DNA of 64,000 nucleotides from Streptomyces sp. yr375 (GTDB lineage: Bacteria; Actinomycetota; Actinomycetes; Streptomycetales; Streptomycetaceae): the NCBI RefSeq assembly GCF_900110755.1, contig NZ_FOFF01000043.1:1-64000 (forward strand), written 5' to 3'. Below the pieces are notes generated by a model. That model was not told the DNA's origin, searched no databases, and saw nothing but the letters and a program-made list of their open reading frames with translations. Shown here in pieces: positions 24,985 to 33,021 of the stretch; the first letter of the stretch is position 1; each line of letters starts with the position of its first letter. The position numbers and the translations under genes are program-made.

Positions 24985-25818
24985 ATGTCTTCTCAGCCCG
25001 CACCAGTGATCGACGCCTGGATGCAGCACCCAGGGCAGACCTGGCTCGACGACGAGATGTTCGCCTCTCTTCGGCGCTGGAAACCAGGCCCCTTCTCGGA
25101 GACCGCGCAGCCGGTGGAAACCACCCTCGCCATGATGGACCGGGCCGGTGTCGGCCAGGGACTGCTGTGCGCCTGGTGGGGCCCTTCCGGCCCGATGATC
25201 AGCAACGACGACGTGGCAGCGGTGTGCGCGGCGCACCCGGACCGCTTCGTCGGGGTGGCGTCGGTCGATCTGACGAAGCCGATGGCGGCGGTGGCCGAAC
25301 TGCGTCGCTGCGTCGAGACGTTCGGCTTCCGTGCACTGCGGGTGCTGCCGTGGCTGTGGGGGCTGCCGCCGGACGACAGGCGCTACTACCCCCTGTACGC
25401 CGCCTGCTGCGAACTCGACATCACCTTCTGCACCCAGGTCGGGCACGCCGGTCCGCTCCGCTCCTCCGCGCCCGGCCGGCCGATCCCGCATCTGGACAAC
25501 GTGGCACTGGAGTTCCCCGCACTGCGCATCGTGGGTGGCCACATCGGGGTTCCCTGGCTGGACGAGATGATCTCCCTGGCCACGAAGTACCCCAACGTCT
25601 ACATCGACACCTCGGCCTATACCTGCGCCCGGTATCCCGCGGCGCTGGTCGACTACCTGCGCCGGCACGGTCGTCGCAAAGTCCTGTTCGGGTCCAACCA
25701 CCCGTTCTGGCCTGCCGCCGACTGCCTGGCCGAGCTGGATTCCCTCGGTCTGGACGAACCGACCGAGCAGGCGTTCCTGCACGACAACGCCGCCAGGGTG
25801 TTCGGCCTGAAGCCCTGA
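24985..25818 (+). CDS. Amidohydrolase-2-family TIM-barrel protein with altered metal site
   Basis: A 277-residue protein of the ACMSD/Amidohydro_2 fold: VGVASVDLTKP, FGFRALRVLPW, CTQVGHAGPLRSS, LRIVGGHIGVPWLDEMI, KYPNVYIDTSAY, and a C-terminal DNAARVFGL, typical of the family. The N-terminal metal motif, normally DxHxH, reads VIDAWMQHP, and the usual Asp of the GSDYP motif is Asn (FGSNHPFW); the two central His remain. It is therefore either a lactonase or decarboxylase with a different metal arrangement or no longer metal dependent. It begins 42 bp after the luxR stop and is probably cotranscribed with it. Confidence 0.8.
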   Translation: MSSQPAPVIDAWMQHPGQTWLDDEMFASLRRWKPGPFSETAQPVETTLAMMDRAGVGQGLLCAWWGPSGPMISNDDVAAVCAAHPDRFVGVASVDLTKPMAAVAELRRCVETFGFRALRVLPWLWGLPPDDRRYYPLYAACCELDITFCTQVGHAGPLRSSAPGRPIPHLDNVALEFPALRIVGGHIGVPWLDEMISLATKYPNVYIDTSAYTCARYPAALVDYLRRHGRRKVLFGSNHPFWPAADCLAELDSLGLDEPTEQAFLHDNAARVFGLKP

Positions 25819-25849
25819 CCATGGCGGCGTGGGGCGCAGCCCAGCGGAC

Positions 25850-26665
25850 TCAGCTGTGCGGGGTCCGCGGGCGGAGGAACTCCTGCATCGCCGCTCTGGT
25901 CCGCGGCAGGGTGCCGGCCACGGCAATGGTCTCGGCCTCGCACTCGAGGTGGTCGCGCAGTCCGTCGAGCCCGTCGCCCCGGATCAGGAACTTGGACTGG
26001 GCGAGCGCATGCGTATGGCCACTGGCCAGCGAGCGCGCCAGCTCCTCCCCGACGGATCGGAGTTCCTCGTCGTCGACGACGCTTCTGAACAGTCCCCAGG
26101 TCTCCGCCTCCGCCGCACCGAGCACGCGGTTGGTGAGCACCAGATCGAGTGCCCGCCGCTCGCCGACCAACCGCGGCAGCATCCAGGAGGCTCCGCAGTC
26201 GGGCGTCAGACCGAGCGCGGTGTAGGCCAGGCGTAGATTCGCGGAACGGGCGGCCACCACCATGTCGGCGGCGAGGGCCAGGCCCACTCCCACGCCGGCC
26301 ACCGCCCCCTGCACCTCGGCGACGACAGGTACGCGAAGCCCGGCCAGGCCGAGGACGGCGTCATGCGCGGCGTCGGCCACCTCGCGAACGTACGAGCCGA
26401 TCGCCTCTCCCTGAGCGGTGAAGGACCTCAGGTCGCCGCCGACGCTGAAGTTCCGTCCCTCGGCCCTCAGCAGCAGGGCGCCGACACCGCCCCGGTCGGG
26501 CCCGGTCGTCCAGTGCAGGACCTGCTCCACCGCGTCGCGCAGCGCGGTGACCAGTTCCAGGTCGAACGCGTTGCCGGTCTGTCCGCGCGAGAGCACGATG
26601 CGGGCCAGGTGCCCGTCCTTCTCAAGTCGTACCAGTGCGGTCGCGCCGAGGGCTGGATGAGTCAT
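25850..26665 (-). CDS. Enoyl-CoA hydratase/isomerase (PaaG-like crotonase)
   Basis: A 271-residue crotonase. NFSVGGDLRSF gives the oxyanion hole, GAVAGVGVGLALAADMVVAA lacks the first hydratase Glu, and LRLAYTALGLTPDCGASWML has the Asp seen in isomerases of the PaaG type. Double-bond shift is thus more likely than hydration. GGGAGAAC precedes the ATG. It is the last gene of the leftward five-gene operon that starts at the SDR (29731), 16 bp after the MaoC gene, and converges with the amidohydrolase-like gene. Confidence 0.85.
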   Translation of the reverse strand: MTHPALGATALVRLEKDGHLARIVLSRGQTGNAFDLELVTALRDAVEQVLHWTTGPDRGGVGALLLRAEGRNFSVGGDLRSFTAQGEAIGSYVREVADAAHDAVLGLAGLRVPVVAEVQGAVAGVGVGLALAADMVVAARSANLRLAYTALGLTPDCGASWMLPRLVGERRALDLVLTNRVLGAAEAETWGLFRSVVDDEELRSVGEELARSLASGHTHALAQSKFLIRGDGLDGLRDHLECEAETIAVAGTLPRTRAAMQEFLRPRTPHS

Positions 26666-26681
26666 GGGTTCTGTTCTCCCG

Positions 26682-27134
26682 TCAGTGACCGTCGGGGGTG
26701 GGACCTGCCGGAACCGCCGGCCGCAGCCGTGCTCCGCCGCGGGCCTTGGTCCGGCCCCCGGCGTCCTCGACCAGGACATCGACGGGGAGGGAGTCGCCGT
26801 CGGGTTCCGAGGAGGGGTCGGCGGCCGTCCGTACGGTGATCGTGAGGGTCTCCCCGATCCGGACGGGCTCGGCGAACCGCATCCGGTACGAGAGCACGCC
26901 ACCGGGGCCCGCGATCTCCTCCAGGACACGTCCCGCCCAGGCCATGGAGAGCATGCCGTGGGCGATGACGTCGTCGAGCCCGGCGGCGCGCGCGGCGTCG
27001 AGATCGATGTGGACGGGATTGTGGTCTCCGGAGGCTCCCGCGTACAGCGCGAGGCCGGCTCGGGTGACCGGCGGCAGGGTGCGGGAAGCGAGCGGAGCGG
27101 GTGCCCCGCCGTCGCCGGACCGGAGGTCGGACAT
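26682..27134 (-). CDS. MaoC-like (R)-hydratase domain protein
   Basis: A 150-residue hot-dog fold protein. The hydratase-2 motif with catalytic Asp and His reads YAGASGDHNPVHIDLDAARA, followed by VIAHGMLSMAW and FAEPVRIGETLTI. It likely works as the C-terminal half of a two-subunit enoyl-CoA hydratase with the MaoC-N protein encoded just upstream (27178), as in the heterodimeric hydratases of steroid and fatty acid breakdown in actinobacteria (family knowledge). The gap between the two genes is 43 bp. Confidence 0.87.
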   Translation of the reverse strand: MSDLRSGDGGAPAPLASRTLPPVTRAGLALYAGASGDHNPVHIDLDAARAAGLDDVIAHGMLSMAWAGRVLEEIAGPGGVLSYRMRFAEPVRIGETLTITVRTAADPSSEPDGDSLPVDVLVEDAGGRTKARGGARLRPAVPAGPTPDGH

Positions 27135-27177
27135 GGCTGCTCCTGTCTGTCGGGGACCGGGCGGAATCAACGGCGTG

Positions 27178-27669
27178 TCAACGGTGTACGACGGCGAGCG
27201 TCGTGCGCAGGTCGGCGAGGTGGGCATGGTGTTCGTCCGTCACCCGCGTCTCACGGACCACGAACTGCAGCGCCCCGCCCGCCTTGGCGGTCACTTCGGC
27301 GATGTGGGAGTCGAAGCGCAGCCGGTCGCCGGACCATACGGGCCGGTGGTGGACGAACGACTGCTCGGCGTGGAGGACCGATTCGAGATCCACCCCGAGG
27401 ACGGCGATCCAGTCCCATGGATCCGGACGCTCCATCTCCAGGCAGAACAGGAACGTCGGCGGGACCCGCAACCCTGGCAGGCCCGCGGCAAGGGCGGCCG
27501 ACTCGTCGGCGTGCTTGGCCCGGTTCTCACCGATCGCCCGGGCGAACTGGCGCAGTCGCCCCGCCTCGACGAGCACGGTGTGCGGCGGTGTGCGATAGCC
27601 GACGACACCCTGGTCTATCAGGGAGTCCGGCCGCTGTCCCGCCTCGTGGGCGGTGTCGGCGGCGCTCAT
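27178..27669 (-). CDS. MaoC N-terminal-type (FAS1-like) dehydratase domain protein
   Basis: A 163-residue hot-dog protein without the Asp-His hydratase motif. It has FARAIGENRAKHADESAALA, LRVPPTFLFCLEM and LHAEQSFVHHRPVWSGD, all typical of the N-terminal partner of split MaoC hydratases, which binds acyl-CoA but leaves catalysis to the partner. The ATG overlaps the thiolase stop by ATGA (27666-27669), so it is translationally coupled in the operon thiolase - MaoC-N - MaoC - crotonase. Confidence 0.85.
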   Translation of the reverse strand: MSAADTAHEAGQRPDSLIDQGVVGYRTPPHTVLVEAGRLRQFARAIGENRAKHADESAALAAGLPGLRVPPTFLFCLEMERPDPWDWIAVLGVDLESVLHAEQSFVHHRPVWSGDRLRFDSHIAEVTAKAGGALQFVVRETRVTDEHHAHLADLRTTLAVVHR

Positions 27670-28850
27670 GAGAGCGCCCGCAGCAGCAGCGCGTCTCCCT
27701 GTCCGCCGCCCCCGCACAGAGCCGCCACTCCCGTGCCGCCTCCGCGGCGGCGGAGCTCCAGGGCCAGCGACAGGATCAACCGCGCCCCGCTCATCCCGAC
27801 GGGATGGCCGAGGGCGATGGCGCCGCCGTTGACGTTCACCCGGTCAGGGTCGACGCCGAGGTCACGCACCGACTGCACCGCGACGCTCGCGAACGCCTCG
27901 TTGATCTCCAACAGGTCGAGATCGGCCGGTGTGAGTCCACCGGACCGACTCAGCGCGTCACGGACCGCGTTGGCCGGCTGTGGGAGCAGTGACGGGTCGG
28001 GGCCCGCGACACTGCCGTACGCGCCGATCTCGGCCAGTGGCTCCACGCCGAGCCGCTCGGCGTGCTCGCGGCTGGTGACGACGAGCGCGCAGGCTCCGTC
28101 GGACAGCTGCGAGGCGGAGCCGGCGGTGATGGTTCCGTCCGTGGAGAAGGCCGGGCGCAAGCGCGCGAGGGATTCCTCGGTGGTGTCGGGACGCACCCCT
28201 TCGTCGGTGCGGACGGTGGCCTCGCCGCCCCTCGCCGGTACCTCCACCGGGACGATCTCCTCGGCCAGCCGGCCTGCGGCGGCGGCCTCGGCGGCCAGCC
28301 GGTGCGAGCGGGCCGCGAAGGCGTCCTGTTCCTGGCGGGAGATGCCGAGTGCGGCCTGGTACCGCTCGGTGGCCGCGCCCATCGGCATGCCGTCGAAGGC
28401 ACAGACCAAGGCGTCGGCGTCGAGCGAGTCCGTCATGTCCGCGGCGCCGTACCTGAAGCCTCGGCGGGCGCCGGGCAGGAGGTGCGGGGCCAGACTCATC
28501 GACTCCATCCCGCCTGCCACGACCACCTCGTGCTGTCCCGCCGTCACGAGGAGGTCCGCGAGGGCCACCGCGTGCAGTCCGGAGAGACAGAGCTTGTTGA
28601 CCGTGGTGGCGGGCACATGCAGCGGCAGCCCCGCCGCGTGGGCCGCCTGACGGGCCGGGTTGGGCCCTACGCCTGCTTGGACGACCGTTCCCATGACGAC
28701 GGCGTTCACCTGGTCGGCGGCGATGCCGGCGCGTCGGACCGCCGCTGCGATGGCGGCGGCGCCCAGTTGAGGTGCGGGCAGTCCGGACAGTGCGCCGAGC
28801 AGCTTTCCGATGGGGGTTCTCGCCCCGCCGATGATGACGGATCCCGGCAT
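27666..28850 (-). CDS. Acetyl-CoA acyltransferase (thiolase)
   Basis: A 394-residue degradative-type thiolase. The nucleophilic Cys is in VNKLCLSGLHAVALAD, NEAFASVAVQS precedes NGGAIALGHPVGMSGAR with the catalytic His, and the second Cys is in VAALCGGGGQGDALLL. It cleaves 3-oxoacyl-CoA to acetyl-CoA or propionyl-CoA and a shortened acyl-CoA. It lies 53 bp after the SDR gene, which would supply the 3-oxo substrate, and before the split MaoC hydratase, so the operon holds a full hydration, oxidation and cleavage round. Confidence 0.93.
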   Translation of the reverse strand: MPGSVIIGGARTPIGKLLGALSGLPAPQLGAAAIAAAVRRAGIAADQVNAVVMGTVVQAGVGPNPARQAAHAAGLPLHVPATTVNKLCLSGLHAVALADLLVTAGQHEVVVAGGMESMSLAPHLLPGARRGFRYGAADMTDSLDADALVCAFDGMPMGAATERYQAALGISRQEQDAFAARSHRLAAEAAAAGRLAEEIVPVEVPARGGEATVRTDEGVRPDTTEESLARLRPAFSTDGTITAGSASQLSDGACALVVTSREHAERLGVEPLAEIGAYGSVAGPDPSLLPQPANAVRDALSRSGGLTPADLDLLEINEAFASVAVQSVRDLGVDPDRVNVNGGAIALGHPVGMSGARLILSLALELRRRGGGTGVAALCGGGGQGDALLLRALS

Positions 28851-28903
28851 TCTCTCTTCCTCCGTAATGCAGATGGTGCGCGTGGTTCCGGGGCCGGACC
28901 TGG

Positions 28904-29731
28904 TCAGATGACGAGGCCGCCGCCCGCGACGACGACCTGACCGGTGATGTAGTCGGATTCGGGGATGGTGAAGAGGTAGACGGCGTTCGCCGCGTCCGTG
29001 GGCGTGCCGGCGCGGCCGAGCGGGATGCCCGCCTCCAGCGCCGTCCTCAGGTCGTCATCGATACCGACCTTGATGTCGCGACCCTCGACCTCGATGGTGG
29101 CTCCGGTACCCGCGGGCGCCTCGGTGAGCCGGGTGGAGATCAGTCCGAAGGCGACGGCGTTGACCGTGACCTGATAGCGGCCCCACTCCTTGGCGAGCGT
29201 CTTCGTCAGACCGACCAGGCCGGCCTTCCCCGAGGCGTAGCCCGCCTGTCCCACGTTTCCGCCAAGCCCGGCGATCGAGGTGATGTTGACGACTTTGCGT
29301 ACGGTTCGCTGCCCCGCCTCGGCATCGCGCCGGGCGGCTTCCCGGAACGCGTTCGTCGCGGCGCGCAGAATACGGAAGGGCGCGCGGAGGTGGATGTCGA
29401 TCATCGCGTCGAACTGCTCGTCCGTGGTCTTGTGCACCACGGCGTCCCATGTGTAGCCCGCGTTGTTCACCACGATGTCGAGACGGCCGTACTTCTCCTG
29501 CGCCGCCTGGACGAAACGCTCCCCGAAGTCCGGCTCGGTGACGCTGCCCGGAAAGGCGGCAGCCTGCACTCCGGCGTTTCGCAGGAGGCTCACCGTCTCC
29601 TCGACGGGGTCGCGGTCGAGGTCGTTCACCAGGACCGTGGCCCCCTCCGAGCCGAGCTTGCGGGCGATCTCACGTCCGATGCCGCGGCCGGCGCCGGTGA
29701 CGAGAGCGACCTTGTCTGCGAGCTTTGCCAT
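28904..29731 (-). CDS. Short-chain dehydrogenase/reductase (3-hydroxyacyl-CoA dehydrogenase-like)
   Basis: A 275-residue classical SDR: cofactor site VTGAGRGIGREIARKL at residues 11-26, IVVNNAGYTWD, catalytic Ser in VVNITSIAGLGG, YASGKAGLVGLTKTLA with Tyr and Lys, and ITGQVVVAGGGLVI at the end. It probably oxidises a 3-hydroxyacyl-CoA in the round completed by the thiolase. The ATG at 29731 has only a weak upstream site. It is the first gene left of operator copy c (29825-29898), about 95 bp away, so the whole five-gene operon seems to depend on that operator. Confidence 0.9.
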   Translation of the reverse strand: MAKLADKVALVTGAGRGIGREIARKLGSEGATVLVNDLDRDPVEETVSLLRNAGVQAAAFPGSVTEPDFGERFVQAAQEKYGRLDIVVNNAGYTWDAVVHKTTDEQFDAMIDIHLRAPFRILRAATNAFREAARRDAEAGQRTVRKVVNITSIAGLGGNVGQAGYASGKAGLVGLTKTLAKEWGRYQVTVNAVAFGLISTRLTEAPAGTGATIEVEGRDIKVGIDDDLRTALEAGIPLGRAGTPTDAANAVYLFTIPESDYITGQVVVAGGGLVI

Positions 29732-29824
29732 GGTTGTGCTACCTGCTTCGTCTCGTGTTCGTGATCCGTGAGGCGGGTGATCCGTGAGGCGGGCTGGGGC
29801 TCCGCACGTGTACTCAAGGACGCA

Positions 29825-29898
29825 TCTGACCTCGGGCACGGCCCGTCCGGGAACCTCCTAAGGTGGGTCCGGCGGGCGGCACCCAATTTGGTGGGTAG
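29825..29898 (-). promoter_or_regulatory. Two-part operator/promoter, copy c
   Basis: TCTGACCT at 29825, half-site GGAACCTCCTAAGGTGGGT at 29850-29868, 12 bp, palindrome ACCCAATTTGGTGGGT at 29881-29896 with two changes in the left arm. It lies between the leftward SDR operon and a deleted luxR copy on the right, the same gene order as at copy b. Confidence 0.75.
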
Positions 29899-29959
29899 CG
29901 CATCGCCGGACATACCGGTGCCCTTCCAACCCCGGAACGGATGCCGCGAGGAGGGCGCC

Positions 29960-30116
29960 ATGGCTCTTCCACGCACGCCGGACACATCGGTCGAGGCGAC
30001 GCTCCTCAACCGCGAGACAGCCAAGGCACTCGGGCTGCTGCCCAACACGGTCAGGTCCTGTCTCAAGACCGCCATGCGCAGGCTCCACGCCCACAACCGC
30101 GTCCAGGCCGTCCCTC
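29960..30116 (+). pseudogene. Internally deleted luxR paralogue
   Basis: The ATG at 29960 follows a ribosome site like that of the intact luxR at 24079. The first ~15 codons match loosely (MALPRTPDTSVEATLL against MTVPLTPQKTIETQLL), then the frame jumps to the recognition part of the HTH: NRETAKALGLLPNTVRSCLK, TAMRRLHAHNRVQAV, nearly identical to the C-terminus of the intact gene. About 235 codons of sensor domain and the normal stop are lost, and the frame runs on without homology. The copy plus operator c must come from a duplication of the luxR/operator b segment. Whether the short HTH peptide is made is unknown. Confidence 0.8.
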
Positions 30117-30208
30117 GTAGCCCGCCGAAACGGTCCGGTCAGGTGAGCGCCCGGAGGCACGGCCGCAGCCGATCTTGTCGAGACGGCGTCGCCCAGCGTC
30201 TCAGGACC

Positions 30209-31186
30209 TCACACGACGAGTTCCGGCAGCCGCCGGGTGACCAGGCCACGCGCGTCGGCCATGATCCGGTCGATGACGTCGGCGCAGCTGGAGACCTCGT
30301 GGATAAGGCCCTGTGCCTGGCTCGCCCACCACAGGCCGCCGTCCATGTCGCCCTTGCCCAGCACCTCGGCGCGCCCCCGCGCCCCCGACGCCAGGTGGGC
30401 TATGTCCCCGAACGTCGCGCCCGGGCGCCGGGAGATCTCGACGATCTCCTCGGAGACGCTGTTGCGGGCGACCCGGGCGGAGTTGTGGAACTCCCGGAAC
30501 ACGATCTGGGTGGCCCTCTCGTCGTTGGCGACGATCTGCCGCTTCACGTTCTCGTGCACCGGTGCCTCGGCGGTGGCGACGAACCGGGTTCCCATGTTCA
30601 CGGCGGACGCGCCCAACGCGAGGGCCGCGACCAGGCCGGCCCCGGTGGCGAAGCCTCCCGACGCGATCATGGGGATGGTCAGCTGCCGCGCGGCGGCGGG
30701 GATGAGTATCAGGCCGGGAACGTCGTCCTCCCCCGGGTGGCCGGCGCATTCGAAGCCGTCGATGCTCACCGCGTCGACACCGAGCTGCTCGGCCTTGACG
30801 GCGTGGCGCACCGCCACGGCCTTGTGGATCACCTTCACCCCGGCGGCCTTGAAACTCGGCAGATGCGGCGCGGGGTTGCTCCCGGCTGTCTCCACGATCT
30901 TCACTCCGCCCTCGATGATCGCCTCACGGTACTCGTCGTACGGAACCGGGTTGATGGTCGGCAGGATGGTGAGGTTGACGCCGAACGGCCTGTCGGTCAT
31001 CTCCTGGGTGCGGGCGATCTCCTTGGCGAGGTCCTCCGGTGTCGGCTGGGTGAGTGCCGTGAGGAATCCGAGCGCGCCGGCGTTCGCGACCGCCGAAATC
31101 AGTTCGGCTTTCCCGACCGCGGTCATGCCACCGCAGACGACCGGATGCTCGATGCCGAACGTCTCGGTGAACGCAGTCCTGAACAT
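30209..31186 (-). CDS. Nitronate monooxygenase-family flavoprotein
   Basis: A 325-residue FMN TIM-barrel. The N-terminal FGIEHPVVCGGMTAVGKAEL, GVNLTILPTI, DGFECAGHPGEDD with the active-site His, IPMIASGGFATGAGLVAALA and GASAVNMGTRFVATAEAPVH (phosphate-binding) are the family marks. Members oxidise nitronates, but in actinobacterial catabolic clusters close relatives act as CoA-ester reductases or dehydrogenases (for example IpdC of steroid breakdown), which would fit this island better. It starts 238 bp after the MFS gene stop; the space holds an 11-bp tandem repeat. Confidence 0.82.
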   Translation of the reverse strand: MFRTAFTETFGIEHPVVCGGMTAVGKAELISAVANAGALGFLTALTQPTPEDLAKEIARTQEMTDRPFGVNLTILPTINPVPYDEYREAIIEGGVKIVETAGSNPAPHLPSFKAAGVKVIHKAVAVRHAVKAEQLGVDAVSIDGFECAGHPGEDDVPGLILIPAAARQLTIPMIASGGFATGAGLVAALALGASAVNMGTRFVATAEAPVHENVKRQIVANDERATQIVFREFHNSARVARNSVSEEIVEISRRPGATFGDIAHLASGARGRAEVLGKGDMDGGLWWASQAQGLIHEVSSCADVIDRIMADARGLVTRRLPELVV

Positions 31187-31334
31187 GGTGAACCTCTCTT
31201 GATGTGGAGTGCCGCAGTCGGCGACCCGTGACTGCGGCACCTGGTGATCGGGCCGCCACCGGCATGGGGTCATGCCGGTGACGGACCGGCAGGGGTCCCA
31301 CGGCGGCGGACGAGGAGCCCTACGGGGCCCGGGG

Positions 31335-31411
31335 CGTCCTGGTCGCGTCCTGGTCGCGTCCTGGTCGCGTCCTGGTCGCGTCCTGGTCGCGTCCTGGTCG
31401 CGTCCTGGTCG
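31335..31411. repeat. Seven tandem copies of an 11-bp unit
   Basis: The unit CGTCCTGGTCG is repeated seven times without a change (31335-31411) and is followed by a broken eighth copy. It lies just beyond the stop codon of the leftward MFS gene (31424) and about 150 bp before the nitronate-monooxygenase start. The period is one helical turn. Perfect identity suggests recent expansion by slippage. There is no evidence that it is translated. Confidence 0.9.
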
Positions 31412-31423
31412 CGTCCCGCAGTG

Positions 31424-32776
31424 TCAGTCGATCTCGGCCGCCGCGACGACGGGGCTGGTCGCCGTCTGTTCCATGGCCCGGTGACGGGTCTCGGGAAGGG
31501 CAAGCGTGCAGACCAGACTGAGCAGGCCGAAGCCCGCGAGCATCCAGCCGATCGCCGCGCCGCCGCCGCTCGCCGCCAGGTCCGCCGCCAGGATGGGCGC
31601 GGTTCCGCCGCCGATGACACCGGCGAGGGCGTAGGCCATCCCGGCGCCGGTGTAGCGGTACTGCGTCCGGAACATCTCCGGCAGCAGGGCGCCCACCGGG
31701 CCGTAGGAGATGCCCATGATCGCCAGGGTGACCGTGAGGCCGACGGCGAAGGCGGCCGCGGAACCGATGTCGAGCAGCGGGAACAGCAGCAGCGCCCAGG
31801 GCACCGACAGCGCGCACGAGGCGAGAACCACCCTGCGCCTGCCGAACCGGTCGGAACAGATGCCGGAGAGGGCGATCGCCGCGCCGAAGACCACTGCGGC
31901 GAGGATGCCAATGGACAGTACGGAGGCTCTGCTGAGTCCGATCGTGGCGGTGCCGTAGGCGGTGAGGAAGGCGGTGCCGATATAGAAGAACGCGAACATC
32001 ATGGCCATCGAACCGGCGGCGAGGAGGAGTTCGCGAGGCTGCTTCCACAAGACGCTGACGACCGGGGCAGCCCCGGTGTCCCTGGGCTGCGTCCGCTGCC
32101 GGGTGAACATCGGCGTCTCCTCGACCTTGAGCCGGACGTAGAGACCCAGGAGCACGAGCAGACCGCTGGCGATGAAGGGAATGCGCCAGCCGTAGGCGAC
32201 GAAGGCGTCCGAGGTCTCTCCGACGAACAGGTTGACCGTGAGGAAGGTGGCGTTCGACAGCGCGAAGGCGAGGGCGGGACCGAGTTGGGGGAAGACTCCG
32301 TACAGGCCTCGCTTGCCTGCCGGGGCGTACTCAGCCGCCAGCAGAGTGGCGCCGGCCCACTCACCGCCGACGGCCAGCCCCTGGGCGATCCGGAGCACGA
32401 TCAGCGCGATGGGCGCGGCCACGCCGATGGCTCCGGCGGTGGGAAGGAGGCCGATGAGGAAGGTGGATATACCCATCAGCAACAGCGTGCTGATCAAGGT
32501 CTTCTTCCGGCCGATCCGGTCACCGAAGTGGCCGAAGATCATGGCTCCGAGGGGGCGGGCACCGAATGCCACGGCGAAGGTGGCGAAGGAGGCGACGCTG
32601 CCGGCGGCACCGCCGAGGGCGGGGAAGAAGACCGTCGGGAAGACCAGTGCGGCCGCGGTGCCGTAGATGAAGAAGTCGTAGAACTCGATCGTGGTTCCCA
32701 CGCAACTGGCCATGGCGATGCGGCGCATCAGTGCCTTGGGCGGTCTCTCGGTCGCTGTATCGGTGGTCGGGGACAT
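31424..32776 (-). CDS. MFS metabolite:H+ symporter (ShiA/ProP-type)
   Basis: A 450-residue, 12-helix permease of the metabolite:H+ symporter family. The first helix motif is VGTTIEFYDFFIYGTAAALV, followed by GARPLGAMIFGHFGDRIGRK, LRIAQGLAVGGEWAGATLLA and the loop-8 motif GICSDRFGRRRVV. Members import small carboxylates or betaines such as shikimate, proline, benzoate or 2-oxoglutarate. AGGAG precedes the ATG by 6 bases. It is directly left of operator copy d, so its substrate is probably the one degraded by the island. The adjacent divergent asnC gene could add a second control. Confidence 0.9.
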   Translation of the reverse strand: MSPTTDTATERPPKALMRRIAMASCVGTTIEFYDFFIYGTAAALVFPTVFFPALGGAAGSVASFATFAVAFGARPLGAMIFGHFGDRIGRKKTLISTLLLMGISTFLIGLLPTAGAIGVAAPIALIVLRIAQGLAVGGEWAGATLLAAEYAPAGKRGLYGVFPQLGPALAFALSNATFLTVNLFVGETSDAFVAYGWRIPFIASGLLVLLGLYVRLKVEETPMFTRQRTQPRDTGAAPVVSVLWKQPRELLLAAGSMAMMFAFFYIGTAFLTAYGTATIGLSRASVLSIGILAAVVFGAAIALSGICSDRFGRRRVVLASCALSVPWALLLFPLLDIGSAAAFAVGLTVTLAIMGISYGPVGALLPEMFRTQYRYTGAGMAYALAGVIGGGTAPILAADLAASGGGAAIGWMLAGFGLLSLVCTLALPETRHRAMEQTATSPVVAAAEID

Positions 32777-32840
32777 CGGCGTCTCCTGCTCAGCGGCACG
32801 CCCCGCACCTGGGCGGGCGGGGCTGAGGGGTGGCGAGCAG

Positions 32841-32911
32841 TCTGAGCCCGCGTTCGCACCCTCCGGAACCCTCCAAAGTGGGTCGCACGCGTGGACATCC
32901 CCTTTTGGGGG
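32841..32911 (-). promoter_or_regulatory. Two-part operator/promoter, copy d (degenerate)
   Basis: TCTGAGCC at 32841, half-site GGAACCCTCCAAAGTGGGT at 32865-32883, 12 bp, then CATCCCCTTTTGGGGG at 32896-32911 in place of the 16-bp palindrome. The spacing of all three parts equals that of copies a-c although the palindrome has drifted. It precedes the MFS gene by about 65 bp. Confidence 0.6.
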
Positions 32912-33021
32912 CGGCGGCCGGCAGACGGGACGGAACACTCGGGAACCGGCGAATCCCAGGAAGCCATCAACGTGCTTGAAGTCATGATCGGTCGTTCTTT
33001 CGTCCACTCACTCTTACTGGA

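Noticed and set aside
31335..31420. CRISPR array
   Set aside because: Units are 11 bp, contiguous and without spacers, so it is a simple tandem repeat.
31244..31520. Repeat peptide GRVLVASWSRP encoded across the 11-bp repeat
   Set aside because: An 11-bp unit gives 11-residue repeats in any open frame. No start with ribosome site, and the frame runs antisense into the MFS gene.
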